Part shown: in pieces, positions 48,852 to 60,760 of the stretch
Layout: each line of letters opens with the position of its first letter
Position numbering within the stretch: the stretch's first letter is position 1
From: Siphonodentalium dalli
Lineage: Eukaryota; Mollusca; Scaphopoda; Gadilida; Siphonodentaliidae
Assembly (NCBI GenBank): GCA_032622095.1
Contig: CP136063.1
Coordinates: forward strand, 212,801,982-212,865,981
Direction: 5' to 3'
Length of the DNA: 64,000 nucleotides
Position numbers and translations under genes: made by a program
Notes under the pieces: generated by a model
Databases searched by the model: none
The model's input: only the letters and a program-made list of their open reading frames with translations
What the model was told of the DNA's origin: nothing

Positions 48852-49764
48852 ATTTCACCCTCCGGCTGTGGTTGGTGTAATGGGTAGTGCCGCAGCCGCT
48901 GCCAACTTACTGGGACTGGGTCCACATAAATGCCGCCACTCTCTCGCTATCGCCGCATCGTTCGCCGGAGCACCAATGGCCAATGCGGGCACACCGACGA
49001 AACCACTCCATACTGGAAAGGCTGCACGATTCGGTCTGGAGTCGGCTTTGTTTGCTGATCACGGCATGGAAGGAAACAGTGATATCCTTGACATGGACTC
49101 TGGATTTGGGGCTTTCTACGATGATTACGATCCGCAAGAATTTCTAGAAAAGCATTCAAATCATAAAGGTTTTTTCTTGGATAAGCAGGACATTGCTATA
49201 AAGCGTTACCCGGCCCATCTGGGGATGCATTGGGCGATCGACGCCACCATGGCTGTTCGCGAAGAAATCAGAAAGACTGCGAGGCGCATCGAACCGGAAA
49301 TTATTCAAGAGATAGAAATATCAACCCCGAACTCGAAATACATCAACCGCCCTCTACCGTCAACAGAACACGAAGCGCGTCATTCATTCCAATTCAATGT
49401 CAGCACGGCTCTGTTGGATGGTTACGTTACGCCAGAGTCATTTTACCACAGCCACAGAAGGCGCAGCGATCTTCTGAACATGTTAGACAAAGTCAAGATA
49501 GTCATTCCAGAAGATAATGTGCCGAACTTCAATGAAATGTACATATCCGTTAAAGTGACAATGTCGAACGGAAATGTTATTACTAAGCGATGTGACGCCC
49601 CGTATGGGCACTGGAGAAACCCATTATCAGCTGCCGATCTGGAAAAGAAATTCAAAAGGAACACAAAGTCACTATCACGCGAGAAACAGGATGGCATCAT
49701 CAACGCCGTGAAACAACTCGACAAACCTATTCAGACAAGTGAGCTCATCGGCTGGCTTCAGTGA
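48852..49764 (+). CDS. ACOD1: ACOD1 exon 5B (duplicate terminal exon)
   Basis: A complete second copy of the 913-bp terminal exon, with the same acceptor (TTATTTCAG), phase, length and TGA stop. I count seven base differences from 5A by eye. Four change the protein: Q to H (in PQKCRHS), E to D (SEILD), M to I (EPEMIQ) and E to D (RSELL). Every active-site residue is kept. No second copy of exons 1-4 lies between, so it could be used only by splicing from exon 4 past 5A, or it is silent. It could instead be the other haplotype misassembled in tandem. Confidence 0.85.
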
Positions 49765-49804
49765 GCGCCATTGCAATGAACTATAAGCGAACAGTCCCCG
49801 ACAA

Positions 49805-50660
49805 TAAATACTACTTTACCAGCTATTCTAGGACAGCTCAAATTTACCACACCAGGCTGAGATTAAGATGTAGCAATCTTAACAGCGATCTAAAAGATAA
49901 CCACCTCAAAGACTTGCCTTATTGCATGTGTGGTTGCATTGAAACTGCTAGACATTTTTTTCTGGAATGCGCTCAATATACCTCTCACAGAGAAGAACTT
50001 CTTAATACCCTATCTGACGTAACAATAACTAGTGAATTATTACTATGGGGATCTGATGAATTATCCTATGAAACTAATAAAAAATCTTCATGGCAGCTCA
50101 GAAATTTATAATAACCAGTAATCGCTTTCAACGATTCTTCTCTTAAGCTGTTCCAAAATTGCAATATTGAACTTGAATGGTACATCATAAACCGAGATGC
50201 TATTGATCTCTCGAACGTGGGTCGTCGGGTCGATGGACCACTGCAGATGTTCACATGGTTATTTTTCCAATCACAAATTATGTATAAATACTTTTTATTT
50301 CCTTGAAATGTGTTATTATATATCTTTTTGGTTTATTTGAAATTAATTATATGCATGTTCAGATATATAATTACACCTCACACTCTGTACTCTCTGACCT
50401 TCTCTCTAAAATTCTGACATTATCTTCTGTCCCTTAGTCTCGCCTCCATCTCATATTTCTTCTTTCTATGGATCTTTGTTATGCCTCTATTATTTACCCC
50501 TACTTGACTTGCAGTCAAGTAGGGCTGTGCCATTGTCAAGGGAGAGGGCTTCAAATAAGTCTATGGCTTGTTGCCTAATCCCATTTTTCTTCTAAATTTG
50601 TATCTATTGTAATTATTTATCTGAATGTCCATAGAGGGAAAAATAAATACTGTTTAAACT
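49805..50660 (+). mobile_element. 5'-truncated non-LTR retrotransposon inserted in copy B
   Basis: A 15-bp direct repeat AACAGTCCCCGACAA (49790-49804 and 50661-50675) flanks the 856-bp insert. Copy A has the uninterrupted site near 38500-38520. The first ~300 bp encode an ORF2 C-terminus (HTRLRLRCSNLNSDL, then C.C and HFFLEC, the Cys/His knuckle of this LINE type). The rest is 3' UTR, ending in an AATAAATACTGTTTAAACT-type tail without long poly(A). The open frame that seems to continue ACOD1 past its stop is this insert. Confidence 0.92.
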
Positions 50661-51122
50661 AACAGTCCCCGACAAACGAACACTCAGCTACACGCGAACA
50701 CGCCTGCTTGTTTTGTTTAATACCGATGCTTAATTATTGCATTTACCAATTGAAACTGGGCTTATCAACTGGTTGTGTTTATACAAAAGAACAATTGAAT
50801 GTTGAACGAATGTTGAATGTTGAATGTTGTGTTAACTTCACGGACCCAGAGCAGAATAGCCGAAAAATAATGTATTCGCCGTTCGTGATAATGAGAGCGA
50901 TGTAATATCACATCGTGCATGGCCAATGAAAAGAGGTCATACTGTGACTATATCGTTACATAATTACAGAGCGTGTGGTGTCATTTCTAGCCAAAGCTTT
51001 TGTCGGCCGGATCAGCTCCATTTTTTTTATTTCAAATATATGAGTGTTGTTATGGATTGACGTCTAAAGAATAGAAATGCATGGTGCAAATATATATATA
51101 TGAAACCCAGTTATTTATTTAA

Positions 51123-51626
51123 CCCTTTCAGTGCCAGTGGCCGATCTCATCGGCCCTAATTTACGGTCTGTAAAATCGGCCCTAAAAAAAATTCAAAATA
51201 AAATGTTTTTGTTTTTAGATTTGTTTTAGATTTTTTAGATTATTTTTTAGATTTTTTTTTGTATGCTTTTTTGGGTATGCTTAAGCATGCTATAGCGAAT
51301 TAAAAAACAAACCCGAAAAAACCTTAGGGGCATGTTATAACTCAAAACTATCACCAAGTATTCATAGTAATAATTTTGATGCCCATGAAAAACGTAATAT
51401 TCCCTGGCACTAAACCTACAAAATACTGAAAGAGTTAAAGAATATAAGAAAAAATTATTAAAATTGTAAAAAATTATAAAAAATAATAACAAATGATGAA
51501 AATTTTTTTATTCTAATGCATTCTCTTATATATGCGAGGCGACCTATGGCCGACTCGCACATATATGAGAATGAATTGGCACAGGGTATATGGGTTGATA
51601 CAAAAATCGGACTTGGCACTGAAGGG
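51123..51626. mobile_element. piggyBac-type MITE carrying a nested hairpin (copy B only)
   Basis: TTAA at 51119-51122 and 51627-51630 flank ends CCCTTTCAGTGCCAGTGG and (reverse complement) CCCTTCAGTGCCAAGTCCG. The interior is A/T-rich and includes the AATGCATTCTCTTATATATG hairpin near 51515-51590. Copy A keeps the empty site with one TTAA at 38981-38984. No transposase. Confidence 0.9.
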
Positions 51627-51630
51627 TTAA

Positions 51631-51970
51631 AGACATATTATGGACCTGTTCCGGTTCGTTGATCTAATAAGTTGGTAATCATGCGTTATGCCAATCTGAG
51701 GAATGAAGCATTTTACTAACATCGCCGAAATTTTCAATAAAATCAAACCATACCACTCCATGGAAAACTTCGTCTGAACTACGCTCAATTGTAAATATTT
51801 ACATCTGGATTCGGGACGCAACTATCGGCGATAAACAAACACAAATGATATCGTCATCGAGAGTCATTGCATTTAATTAATATATCAGAATGACGGTGTG
51901 TGTGTTGTCAATTTGGATTAATATTTGTAAAAGTAACTACTTTGAGCAAGATCATTCTCCAATATAAGTC
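51631..51970 (-). mobile_element. TTAA-type MITE family member (copy B)
   Basis: Equivalent of 38985-39310. It starts AGACATATTATGGACC directly at the TTAA now shared with the piggyBac-type insertion. The following 51970-52790 holds nothing recognised. Confidence 0.65.
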
Positions 51971-52789
51971 ATTGCAACTTATTACAGAAATAGCTTTATT
52001 GCAATTTATAGTCAACGCATATAATGTGTCATTTGATCATGATCGTAGTGTATTTGAACGTTTTATATATGCTATTTTATATATGGTATATATTATATAG
52101 TACGTGTACGGTGTACAGGTTTGATTTACACAATTGATCAATTAGAAAGAATTTCCGAACATTCGAGCTGCGTTAGAGATGGATGGTTTCTGAATGCAGG
52201 TTTCCATCGTTTTCACAAAGGGTAAGCATGTTGCACATTTGGTGCATCTGTCACGTATAACGAACTTAGCATTGACATAGTATTTCCCCCATCTCAGCTG
52301 ACACGGAAGGGTTCAGATATAACACCACACGCAATTTCTGACAAAGAACATGTACAGATGAAGGCCGACTCATAGTCAATCAGCACTAGTCATTTATCCA
52401 TTTGAAAGATACATGTTTTGATAGCAACTGTTGAACGACATCATGCCTGTTTATTTGTCTGTTAATTGATATGTGTTGAAATCGGTGAAAATTGATTTAT
52501 TCAAACGTGTTTAATCTATCTACATATATATAAAAGAGTATACTGTATATATTTGATAATGTAAATATTTTCACATCCTGTTGAATTATCATTAAAATTC
52601 TCAAACAAATTGAACACATTTTACATATACCAATCCCATTTTATTATCTATACACATGTGGTACCTATATACATGTAAAAAGCCCCACACCGATTTGAAT
52701 CATGAAACTATGCTCGGTTTTGTTAAGTTCGGAGGATCAATTACGTAAATAATTTTAAGAATTTAGATGTATTTGCGTTCAAATTATTC

Positions 52790-54310
52790 TCATTGTTTGA
52801 ATGTCCAACCAATATAGTGGGGAATATGTTGTTTTTAGACCAACAGCAGCATAATTTTCTACTTTTTTCAAACTTTTGGTCTCAAATTTCTATCAGTTGG
52901 AAATTGTCCAACCTTATTGCTTAGAAATTTCCAATAGTAGGAAAGTTTGAGGTCCCATGTTGGAAATTTTCCATCCTTAGTGGTGTGTGTCAAGTTGGAG
53001 GTTAAAATTTCCAAAAGTTGATAAGTATTTTCCTGGCTGAAAATTCCGACCCAAGTGCGTGTGTGTTTGTGGGGGAGTTTCGTCTGATTCAAAGTGGGGG
53101 TTCATTTGGAAATGTCAAGGTCCACAACCCCAACAAAAACTATCTAGCCACGTCCATGTATGAAATGTAGGAAACAGTTGAAAATATCTATGACTTTGAC
53201 AAAATTTGTCAGCGGTATATAACTTACGTGTATTTAGTATACTATTTACCAGCCTATCACATCTGTCCTTCCAGGGACTTCCAGTTCACCTTGGAAATTC
53301 CAACTGCACCCCCTTGAATCAAACCAAACACATGTTTTGTTGAATTTCATTTGCACCCCCCCCCCGTTTTGGACTCCAACTGCTCCTGTACAGGTCTAGT
53401 AGCTTATTCCGAATGGCTATTGTACTATAACCAGATGGAGGAACAGAACCATCGTTCTATATACCCGGTATGAGAAATTTTAGAGATCTGAACCTGAGAA
53501 AATTGCGTAAATTCTAACATCTTGTGGTCTATTCCAGACAAATTCACACGGCCACGGGGAGGGACCATGGTTTGCACTGGTGTGAGAAAATTTTGAAATC
53601 TGAACACAAAAAATCGCAAAATCCTGGCATCTGGACTGGCCTCAAGTTTTGCTAGTGTTTGAAATTTCAAACCTGTTACCCTGTTGTCCACAATTTTGAC
53701 CAAATGTTGTAAAATAATGTTTTCTTAAACTAATTGGCAATTTTTTAGGCCACGGGGAGGGAACAGGACAGACTGGGCAGACCATGGTTCGGCCCGGTGT
53801 GACAAAATTTTGTAATCGGAACAAGAAAATAGCAAAATCGTAGCATATAGACTGGCCTCAAGCTTTCCCAGTGTTGGAAATTTCAAACCTGACACCTCCA
53901 CTTAGGTTGGAAAATTTCCAACTGATGACCATTTCAGTCCACAATTTTGACCAAATGTAGAAAAATATTGTTTTCTTAAATTAACTAGAAGTTTTTGACT
54001 GGCCACGGGGAGGGACCTGGACACAATCTTTCCAACTGTTGGAAATGTTCAATCTGACACTCCCCTAAGGTTGGAAAATTTCCAACTGATGGCCATTTCA
54101 GTCTAAAATGTTTACCAAAAGTAGGAAAATGTGCAAATATTAGTATAAAACAACAAATTCTCTTATAATAGATTGTTGGAAAATCAAACAACAAGACCAA
54201 TTTCAGCCTGTTGTTGGTGTGAGATTTCCAACTAATGTTGCGTCAAGTATGAAATTTCCAACTGTTGAAAATTTTGACCAAAGTTGGGGGTGGGGGGTGG
54301 GGGGTGGTCA
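52790..54310 (+). repeat. TTGGAAATTTCCAAC-rich repeat block (copy B)
   Basis: Homologue of 40130-41700 with scattered substitutions. The terminal G run of A is here broken into GGGGGTGGGGGGTGGGG. Confidence 0.7.
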
Positions 54311-55172
54311 GATACCCACAAAAACCCCATGTCGCCACGTCTCTGTCTCCTTCCCCACATGTAATTACGTCAGTGCAACGCGAAGATTCAAATGAGCTAT
54401 TGAATGTGATTAATAATCTTCAGCGTTCTCTCCATACTTAGATCATGTCATGAATATATACTCTATAGGAATCAGGGAGCTAAATGTGTTCCAGCCTGGG
54501 GGAGCGAGTGCACCGTGGAATGCTAGAGGTGAAGATAACTGTTCAAAGAATGTCCTTCACCTGATACATGTGACACGTTATTAACTGATGACATTTTGTT
54601 TATTTGATTTGTACATCATATATAAATAATTTTAACAGGTGAATTAATGGGGCAGTGGATGTTTGTTGCTGGGACATTTATAAACTGCTGTAGTTCTGGG
54701 TTTTTCCAGGTAAACTTTGGCTGCGGGGTAGAACTGTCGGACACTTTGGGAACTATTTAAAAAAGTAAACACATGACCTATAATTTTTCTTGCATTTTCG
54801 TGATAAACTGGTGTCAATCTAGCTGGGTAAACAACACTGGAGTGGCCTGCAGGATTCAATTGGTGAATTTAACTGAAACGTTAACACTGTCGTCTATGGG
54901 AAACCATTTAGTTCAGTGATTCCTATATAGCTACGCCTGCATTGTGATTTGCGTCGCATACAATCATGGAATTTCTCCCGGGTAGTTAATTCAATATTTG
55001 TTGCGATATCGGCTCACAAAGGTCTCAATAAAACTTGCAATCTCGAGCTGGGACCACTTCCTATTATTTAGGAACAAGTATTAACAAAGCAATATATTCC
55101 CTGTCTTGTTTGTTCAATGCTATAAAGTTCACTGTCAGAACTGGTCAGAACATAAAAAAGTTCCCAGGTTTT

Positions 55173-55400
55173 AAAACGGTTGAATATGATATACGGGCAT
55201 AAGCTATAGATTAGGGATTCACGACATGAGAACTGGTGGAATATGATATACGGACATAAGCTACAGATTAGGGATTCACGACATGAGAACAGGTGGAATA
55301 TGATATACGGACATAAGCTATAGATTAGGGATTCACGACATGAGAACTGGTGGAATATGATATACGGACATAAGCTATAGATTAGGGATTCACGACATGA
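55173..55400 (+). repeat. 57-bp minisatellite, 4 copies (end of copy B)
   Basis: Same unit as 45929-47728 (TGATATACGGACATAAGCTA, TAGGGATTCACGACATGAG), contracted to four copies. The duplication ends here. Confidence 0.95.
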
Positions 55401-55970
55401 TCGACATCAAATATTTTTTCTCGATGATCCAATATTTTAATTTTGTAATTTGACCAAAGTTTCTGAAAAATTGCCAAACAAAATCAGATGTGTAAAAGAA
55501 AGGAGAAAAACGAAAACTGGCCACAATAATTTTCTGGCCAGTAAGAACCATGTTAACCCCTCGTCTCAGTTACATATAAACATCTACTTGGGGGAATCAA
55601 ATGAGATGTGCCGTTTAAATAATGTTCTTTTCCGTTTCACATTCAGGTGATACATATCTAATTTAGTTATTGTTATTAGCAGGCATTTGTTAAACCCACC
55701 GACCTCTATTGTCAGGACGTGGTGTTTTTTACATATGGAGATCTCGAAGTTTCCGTAAACATACCCATTTTAAACTGTATTGCAGACAACAGTTGGTCAA
55801 TTGGATATATTGCGGCAAAATACATTACTATTTTTGGGACAAGAGTTACGTCCCGTCATGTTCATACCGATACATTCTAAATTTATAGTCCATATATCGG
55901 TATACAAAAAAAATATGTTGTACTCCAAATACATGTTCATATACTGATAAACATATTATATTTGTTGTCC
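55401..55970. other. Unassigned DNA
   Basis: AT-rich sequence after the end of copy B. It has only short open frames, and no repeat or domain was recognised. Confidence 0.6.
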
Positions 55971-56219
55971 AACCAGAAACTCTACTTACATGTAGAGGTA
56001 AGCATATATTTATCGCCTAACCAGAAAAATTCTACTTACATGTAGAGGTAAGCATGTATTTATCGCCCAACCAGAAACTCTACTTTCATATAGAGGTAAG
56101 CATATATTTATCGCCCAACCAGAAACTCTACTTACATGTAGAGATAAGCATATATTTATCGCCCAACCAGACACTTTACTTACATGTAGAGATAAGCATA
56201 TATTTATCGCCCAACCAGA
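55971..56219 (+). repeat. 48-bp tandem repeat, five copies
   Basis: The unit AACCAGAAACTCTACTTACA-TGTAGAGGTAAGC-...-TTATCGCCC contains the inner inverted repeat CTCTAC..TGTAGAG. It directly abuts the 5' end of the LINE fragment at 56227. A minus-strand frame of repeating 16-residue units follows from the period. Confidence 0.9.
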
Positions 56220-56226
56220 TATTCGT

Positions 56227-57207
56227 ATGACACATTTACACGTTGGCAGACTTATATGCAACTTGTTGGAAAAGATCTGCGAAAAAGCAATATCAGCCAT
56301 GTATCAACTCATTAAAGTTGGCAGAAAAAATGACATATCGATTAAAACCATGTTCGAATTGTTTGATAGAAAAATAGTTCCCATTCTTACATATGGTTGT
56401 GAGATATGGGGCATATACAATAATATTAGCATTGAGCGGGTTCATCTTAAATTTTGTAAGCTAATTTTATGCATGAAATCATCAACTCCAAATTATATGG
56501 TCTACGGTGAGACCGATCGCAAACCAATTGATATCATTATTAAAACGAAAATCCTTAAATTTTGGAGTTCCATGATCATAGGAAGAAAGTCCAAGTTATG
56601 TAATACTATATACTGGCTATCTTACGATTACTTGACATACAGTGAAATAAAAATACCATGGATCCTCGGTGTCAGGAAAATTTTTGATCATTGTGGCATA
56701 AGCTACTCATGGAATAATCAGAAAACATGTGATTTAAATATGCTCCAAACTGAAATTAAAAGGTTGCTGAATGACCAATTTATACAGACCTGGCATGGTG
56801 AACTGCAATTATCTAGAAAAAACTCATTATATGCCATTATAAAAACCAAACCAAAATTTGAAAGTTACATGAGTGGCCAAAATTACAAATCTGTAACTGA
56901 TCTAGTCCGATTTAGAACTCGAAATCATGCATTACCGGTGGAGGCTGGAATATGGACTAATATCCCCAGAAATGACCGTATTTGCTCATTATGCCGTAGT
57001 GACACTATTGCTGATGAACTCCACTATTTGATAGACTGTCCATATTTTAAATCAGAACGAGATAACTTATTCCCTATTTACAGTAGAAGCGATTACAGCC
57101 TTCATAAACTGAAATTACTATTGAGCACATCCCGACCGTCCACTATGAGGAAAACCTGTAAGTTTATCAAAATTATAACGTCAACCGTCTGTTCTCCAGG
57201 GCAGTAA
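56227..57207 (+). pseudogene. Non-LTR retrotransposon ORF2, C-terminal third
   Basis: A 326-codon frame. KAISAMYQLIK and FDRKIVPILTYGCEIWG (about residues 20-60) are the region just after the reverse-transcriptase catalytic core. VRFRTRNHALPVEAG and CSLCRSDTIADELHYLIDC (CxxC..HxxxxC) are near the C-terminus. The catalytic FADD-type motif and the endonuclease are absent, so the copy is 5'-truncated. The frame is intact over this part, which suggests a fairly recent insertion. It is followed by a hairpin and an A-run tail. Confidence 0.88.
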
Positions 57208-57247
57208 ACGACGATACACATTAACGTCGTGTATCTTCATCGTTTAC
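57204..57247 (+). other. LINE 3' UTR stem-loop and A-run
   Basis: GTAAACGACGATACAC pairs with GTGTATC..TCGTTTAC around ATTAACG, starting at the LINE stop codon and followed by GCCC and a 12-A run at about 57252-57263. Such 3' hairpins are recognised by the reverse transcriptase in some LINE families; that role is inferred here. Confidence 0.65.
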
Positions 57248-57263
57248 GCCCAAAAAAAAAAAA

Positions 57264-57858
57264 ACCCAATTCGTTCTGATATTAAGTATAATATTTATGT
57301 TTTCAACATCCACCATACTTGTGTTTTTAAAAATATTTGTCAAACTGTATACCGTGTGCCGATGCTGTTAAGTTAAGTTAGCTATATAAAGAATAAGTTG
57401 CATTGAAAAAACATGAATACTCAGTAGCTTAACAGCCTCCGCTCACGGTATAATGGTCGGAATTTGTTTTATGTATACATGTATTCATTACATCTTCTCT
57501 TTATACCACCTGATTTGGTGGCTAAAAGAATGAATAAACTATATAGAGGTATAATTACGTTCATCCCTGGATTACACGGCTGACGTTTTGAAGTCTGATA
57601 GTGATCATTATTCCCACCCCGTCCGCGGTACAACTACATGTATGTAAATCAATAGGTCGACGCGAAATACTCTTCTATGGACTTTACATGCAACAGAAAG
57701 ATTCAGATTCATTTTAATTCTTCGACCAAATTCATGGTTTTAAGAATATAAATATGCATAAACATAGGTTAAACACATAACATATCATTGCTCGCAACCC
57801 CAGACGATCAGGATGAGATAATAATTACACAGATAATATAATTAACACAAGATAACAA
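57264..57858. other. Unassigned DNA between two LINE fragments
   Basis: AT-rich, short open frames only. Nothing recognised. Confidence 0.6.
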
Positions 57859-58338
57859 TTACACAGGAGAGCAATTAGCTCTTTCATTGATGTGGCAAAT
57901 ACATTTACACAAGTTTCGGATTATATTTGGTTTACTATTTGAAAGAAGAATGGTAAGTTTTCTCTGATTATGGAAGTTCCAATAAGATTTCTTGATGTAC
58001 CTTTTTCTGTTAAGGGCTAGTTCTGGACATTCAAGTAATACGTGGTATTCATCGCCAATAGCATTCATTTCACAAAACGTACATTTGCGCTCAGACTGTG
58101 GAGTTTTATTCCATCGCCCGGTCTCTATTGGCAAATAATGGTTCGCCGTTCTAAATCGGATTAGAGCTATTATATCTTTGTTAGAGGCATGTGAAATAAA
58201 TTCTTCCATTCGAAACGTTGACTTCAGAATCCTATATGTTTTTCCTTTCCCTGAGTTACTCATAGCGGAATGCCAGTTTTGGACAAATTGATCTCTAGAA
58301 TTTCGTCTATAATTATTCAACAAGAAAGACTTGTTCAA
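57859..58338 (-). pseudogene. Non-LTR retrotransposon ORF2 C-terminus, minus strand
   Basis: A 159-codon frame with DQFVQNWHSAM, IRFRTANHYLPIETGRW and CTFCEMNAIGDEYHVLLEC (CxxC..HxxxxC), ending NERANCSPV. It has the same architecture as the fragments at 56227-57207 and 16248-16530 but is clearly diverged, so it belongs to another subfamily. It is 5'-truncated. The neighbouring 58370-58540 resembles the 'cgctctttat..atatcaggaat' dispersed family. Confidence 0.85.
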
Positions 58339-59199
58339 GGTGCGGACCCTTTCTTGTTCGATTGGGCTTTATTTCGTTTCATATGACATATCACAACATT
58401 TAGAAATAACAAAATCGGGAACAGACTTTCCATCGACATTAGACAATAAAGAGCGTTTCCTTTTAGACTATTCCTGACATGGGTGAAAATAAGAGCGCTT
58501 GTCTCATTTTGTGAGAAAACAGCTGGAAATTGCCGCCCCACTCATGCAAACTTGAAGGCAGTGTTCAGGCCACTCGCTACGCTGGTATGACCACTGCCAT
58601 CATGTATTCATAAGGTATTAAAAATCAAACATTTTTATTTAAGACATTTGTCGGTTACAACTCAATGTGATTTGATCAAGCCAATTTCTAAATAAACATG
58701 GACAGTTCAGTTTCCCATAATAATGCAGAGTGAATTGTAACCGACATAAGTCTTAAATATAAACATGAAATGTTTCCTTACATTGTGTATACCCTATGGT
58801 AGTTTTCAAAGCAGCGTAGCGAGGGACTGAACTGTGCCTTGTAATTTGACGTATATGTATTTATTATATTCTTCCCCTTTAAATAGTGATAAATTGCCGC
58901 AACGTAAATATCGAATTTAGTGTCTAGACCAACAGTAACCATATCATTTCGTTATTCAAAAAATATTTATTCACCGTGGCTTACTGTCGGTAAAAATGAG
59001 ATCTTCACTGTCGCTTACTTCCGGTAAAATCACCGAATAATTTCAACTGAAATTTTGTGAACGGTTTGTGAGATATTTGGAATTAATTATGGAATATTAA
59101 TACATTAAAATAGTTATCGACAAGGTTAAAGCATATAATAAATAGAACACCTATTGTGTTTTGAGCGAATCCCATTTCTGGTACCATGCCCTTTTATAA

Positions 59200-59390
59200 T
59201 CAACAGAATATGACTCCAGTCATAAATTCATTTTCGTTATAATTACATGCATGTAACATGTTGTTTGCATCATTCATAGAGCATATGAGTGTATTGTCGC
59301 TAATCCATGGCTCAAATTCATTTATTTGTTGCATATATTCTGTTGAGTATAAAAGGAGATGGTCCCACAAATGACCGGATTTAATGTACA
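59200..59390 (-). repeat. Dispersed repeat (family of 3966-4170 and 12610-12835)
   Basis: Shares GCTAATCCATGGCTCAAATTC, 'gttgcatatattctgttgagtat' and 'ggtcccacaaatg' with the other copies, in inverted or palindromic arrangement. Confidence 0.65.
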
Positions 59391-60569
59391 GAACCCCTTT
59401 AAATATATTTTATTTACCAACATCGGGCAGTGTGTTCACTATATGATTGAGGCATGTGTCGATAACAGGGGGAATTAAGTATGGTGCTTATCTTAAGCCA
59501 TCTCATACACATTTAAAATACATATTGTAATATGAAAGGTAACCATTTCATACCGACAAAAATATAATTCACAATTCAATGTAAATGGATGTATATAGCC
59601 CAATCAAATAACTATTGTTATTATTAATGGTAGTGTGCCTGATAGCATGTTTTCGGTAATTTGGGATATTATATATGATTTAGTTTTGATTTCAATTGTT
59701 GATTTTAATTTTAACTGTTTGTCCCATATATAGCCTATATCATATACCTCCGTTCTGTGCTTAATGTTCTTTTAATCTGTAAGTTAATTATATATTTTGA
59801 ACTTTTTGAACAAGGGAAGAGATTGCGGACATTATAGTGTGTTTTCCCAAAAGTATTAAGGTTTCCGAGGCATAGGTCTCTTTCAGCTTCAAAGACTGGG
59901 CAACAATGTAAGAAGGTCTTCGCAACATATACAATATTGATGATCTTGCAAATGATTGCGACATAAATCTTATACAGTCCATGTTGCTATACACCATAGA
60001 CGTGGTCAACACTGGACAAATTTACTTTGTCTTGTGTACGCAAAATCCATGTTAACGTTTCCAATGGGTGGTTTGTGAGTCTAACATTAAATTGAAAGTA
60101 GACAAACGTCAAGTACTTGTTATAAAATACTAGGCTCTTTGCAACATATATTATGTGAAAGATTAAAGTATCCCAAGCAACACAACCTATATATATTTTA
60201 CAGTTTACATAGGTTGTGGTATCAAGTATATGACTGTTTATAAATGTAGTTTAGACATGTCAGAGGTACATGTAGACATCCGGCCCCATGCCGCCATGTC
60301 GTCTAAAATGCACTACTTACAAGCAAGTACAATATGGTAGTAATAGCCTGTTAGATTTCAATAGAAATAAAACGAGTATTTGGTTAAAACAAATATTTTA
60401 TTCACACAACATCCACACCATACATATGAGTTCTGAACTCCAAAAAAATAATAATATAGAATTACACACCTTTTAAGGAATGTCCATCTTATGGAAGTTT
60501 GATGTACACGTATAATGTGTAACGAGTGTACGATAAGCAAAACGCTGAACACTGGAGGCGTGGTCTATA

Positions 60570-60760
60570 TATATATATATATAAAATAGTAGGATATGTA
60601 TGTCTGTCCGCCTGTCTGTCTTCTCCCTGACCCATGACCGATTTCAACCATACTTGGCGTGGTGAAGACTCGGGGTACCCTGGCGAATGCTATAACGGCG
60701 TTAGATTAAAAACATTTGGATTTAAAATCCAGTTAATTTAGTTAATAAAAATATATTTTG
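60570..60760 (+). repeat. Dispersed repeat (inverted relative of 3770-3905)
   Basis: Starts beside a TA run with 'gtatgtctgtccgcctgtctgtc', then the GGGGTACCCTG core and 'ctataacggcgttag'. Unclassified. Confidence 0.55.

Larger units (their letters stand above)
47729..55400 (+). repeat. Segmental duplication, copy B
   Basis: Head-to-tail partner of 36573-47728. The A/B junction shares AAG (minisatellite 'acataag' next to 'aagtacgatg'). It carries its own ACOD1 terminal exon and MITEs, plus a LINE and a piggyBac-type MITE absent from A. It lacks the 3.4-kb A-only segment. Unmatched sequence resumes at 55401. Confidence 0.92.

Noticed and set aside
49761-50111. 116-codon frame read as a continuation or readthrough of ACOD1 exon 5B
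   Set aside because: The true stop is TGA at 49762-49764. From 49805 the frame is the inserted LINE's ORF2 C-terminus, bounded by a target-site duplication.
36573-55400. Calling exon 5B a processed pseudogene
   Set aside because: The duplicate includes more than 1 kb of upstream intron with its MITEs and the splice acceptor, plus downstream flank, so it arose from DNA duplication, not retroposition; its frame is intact.
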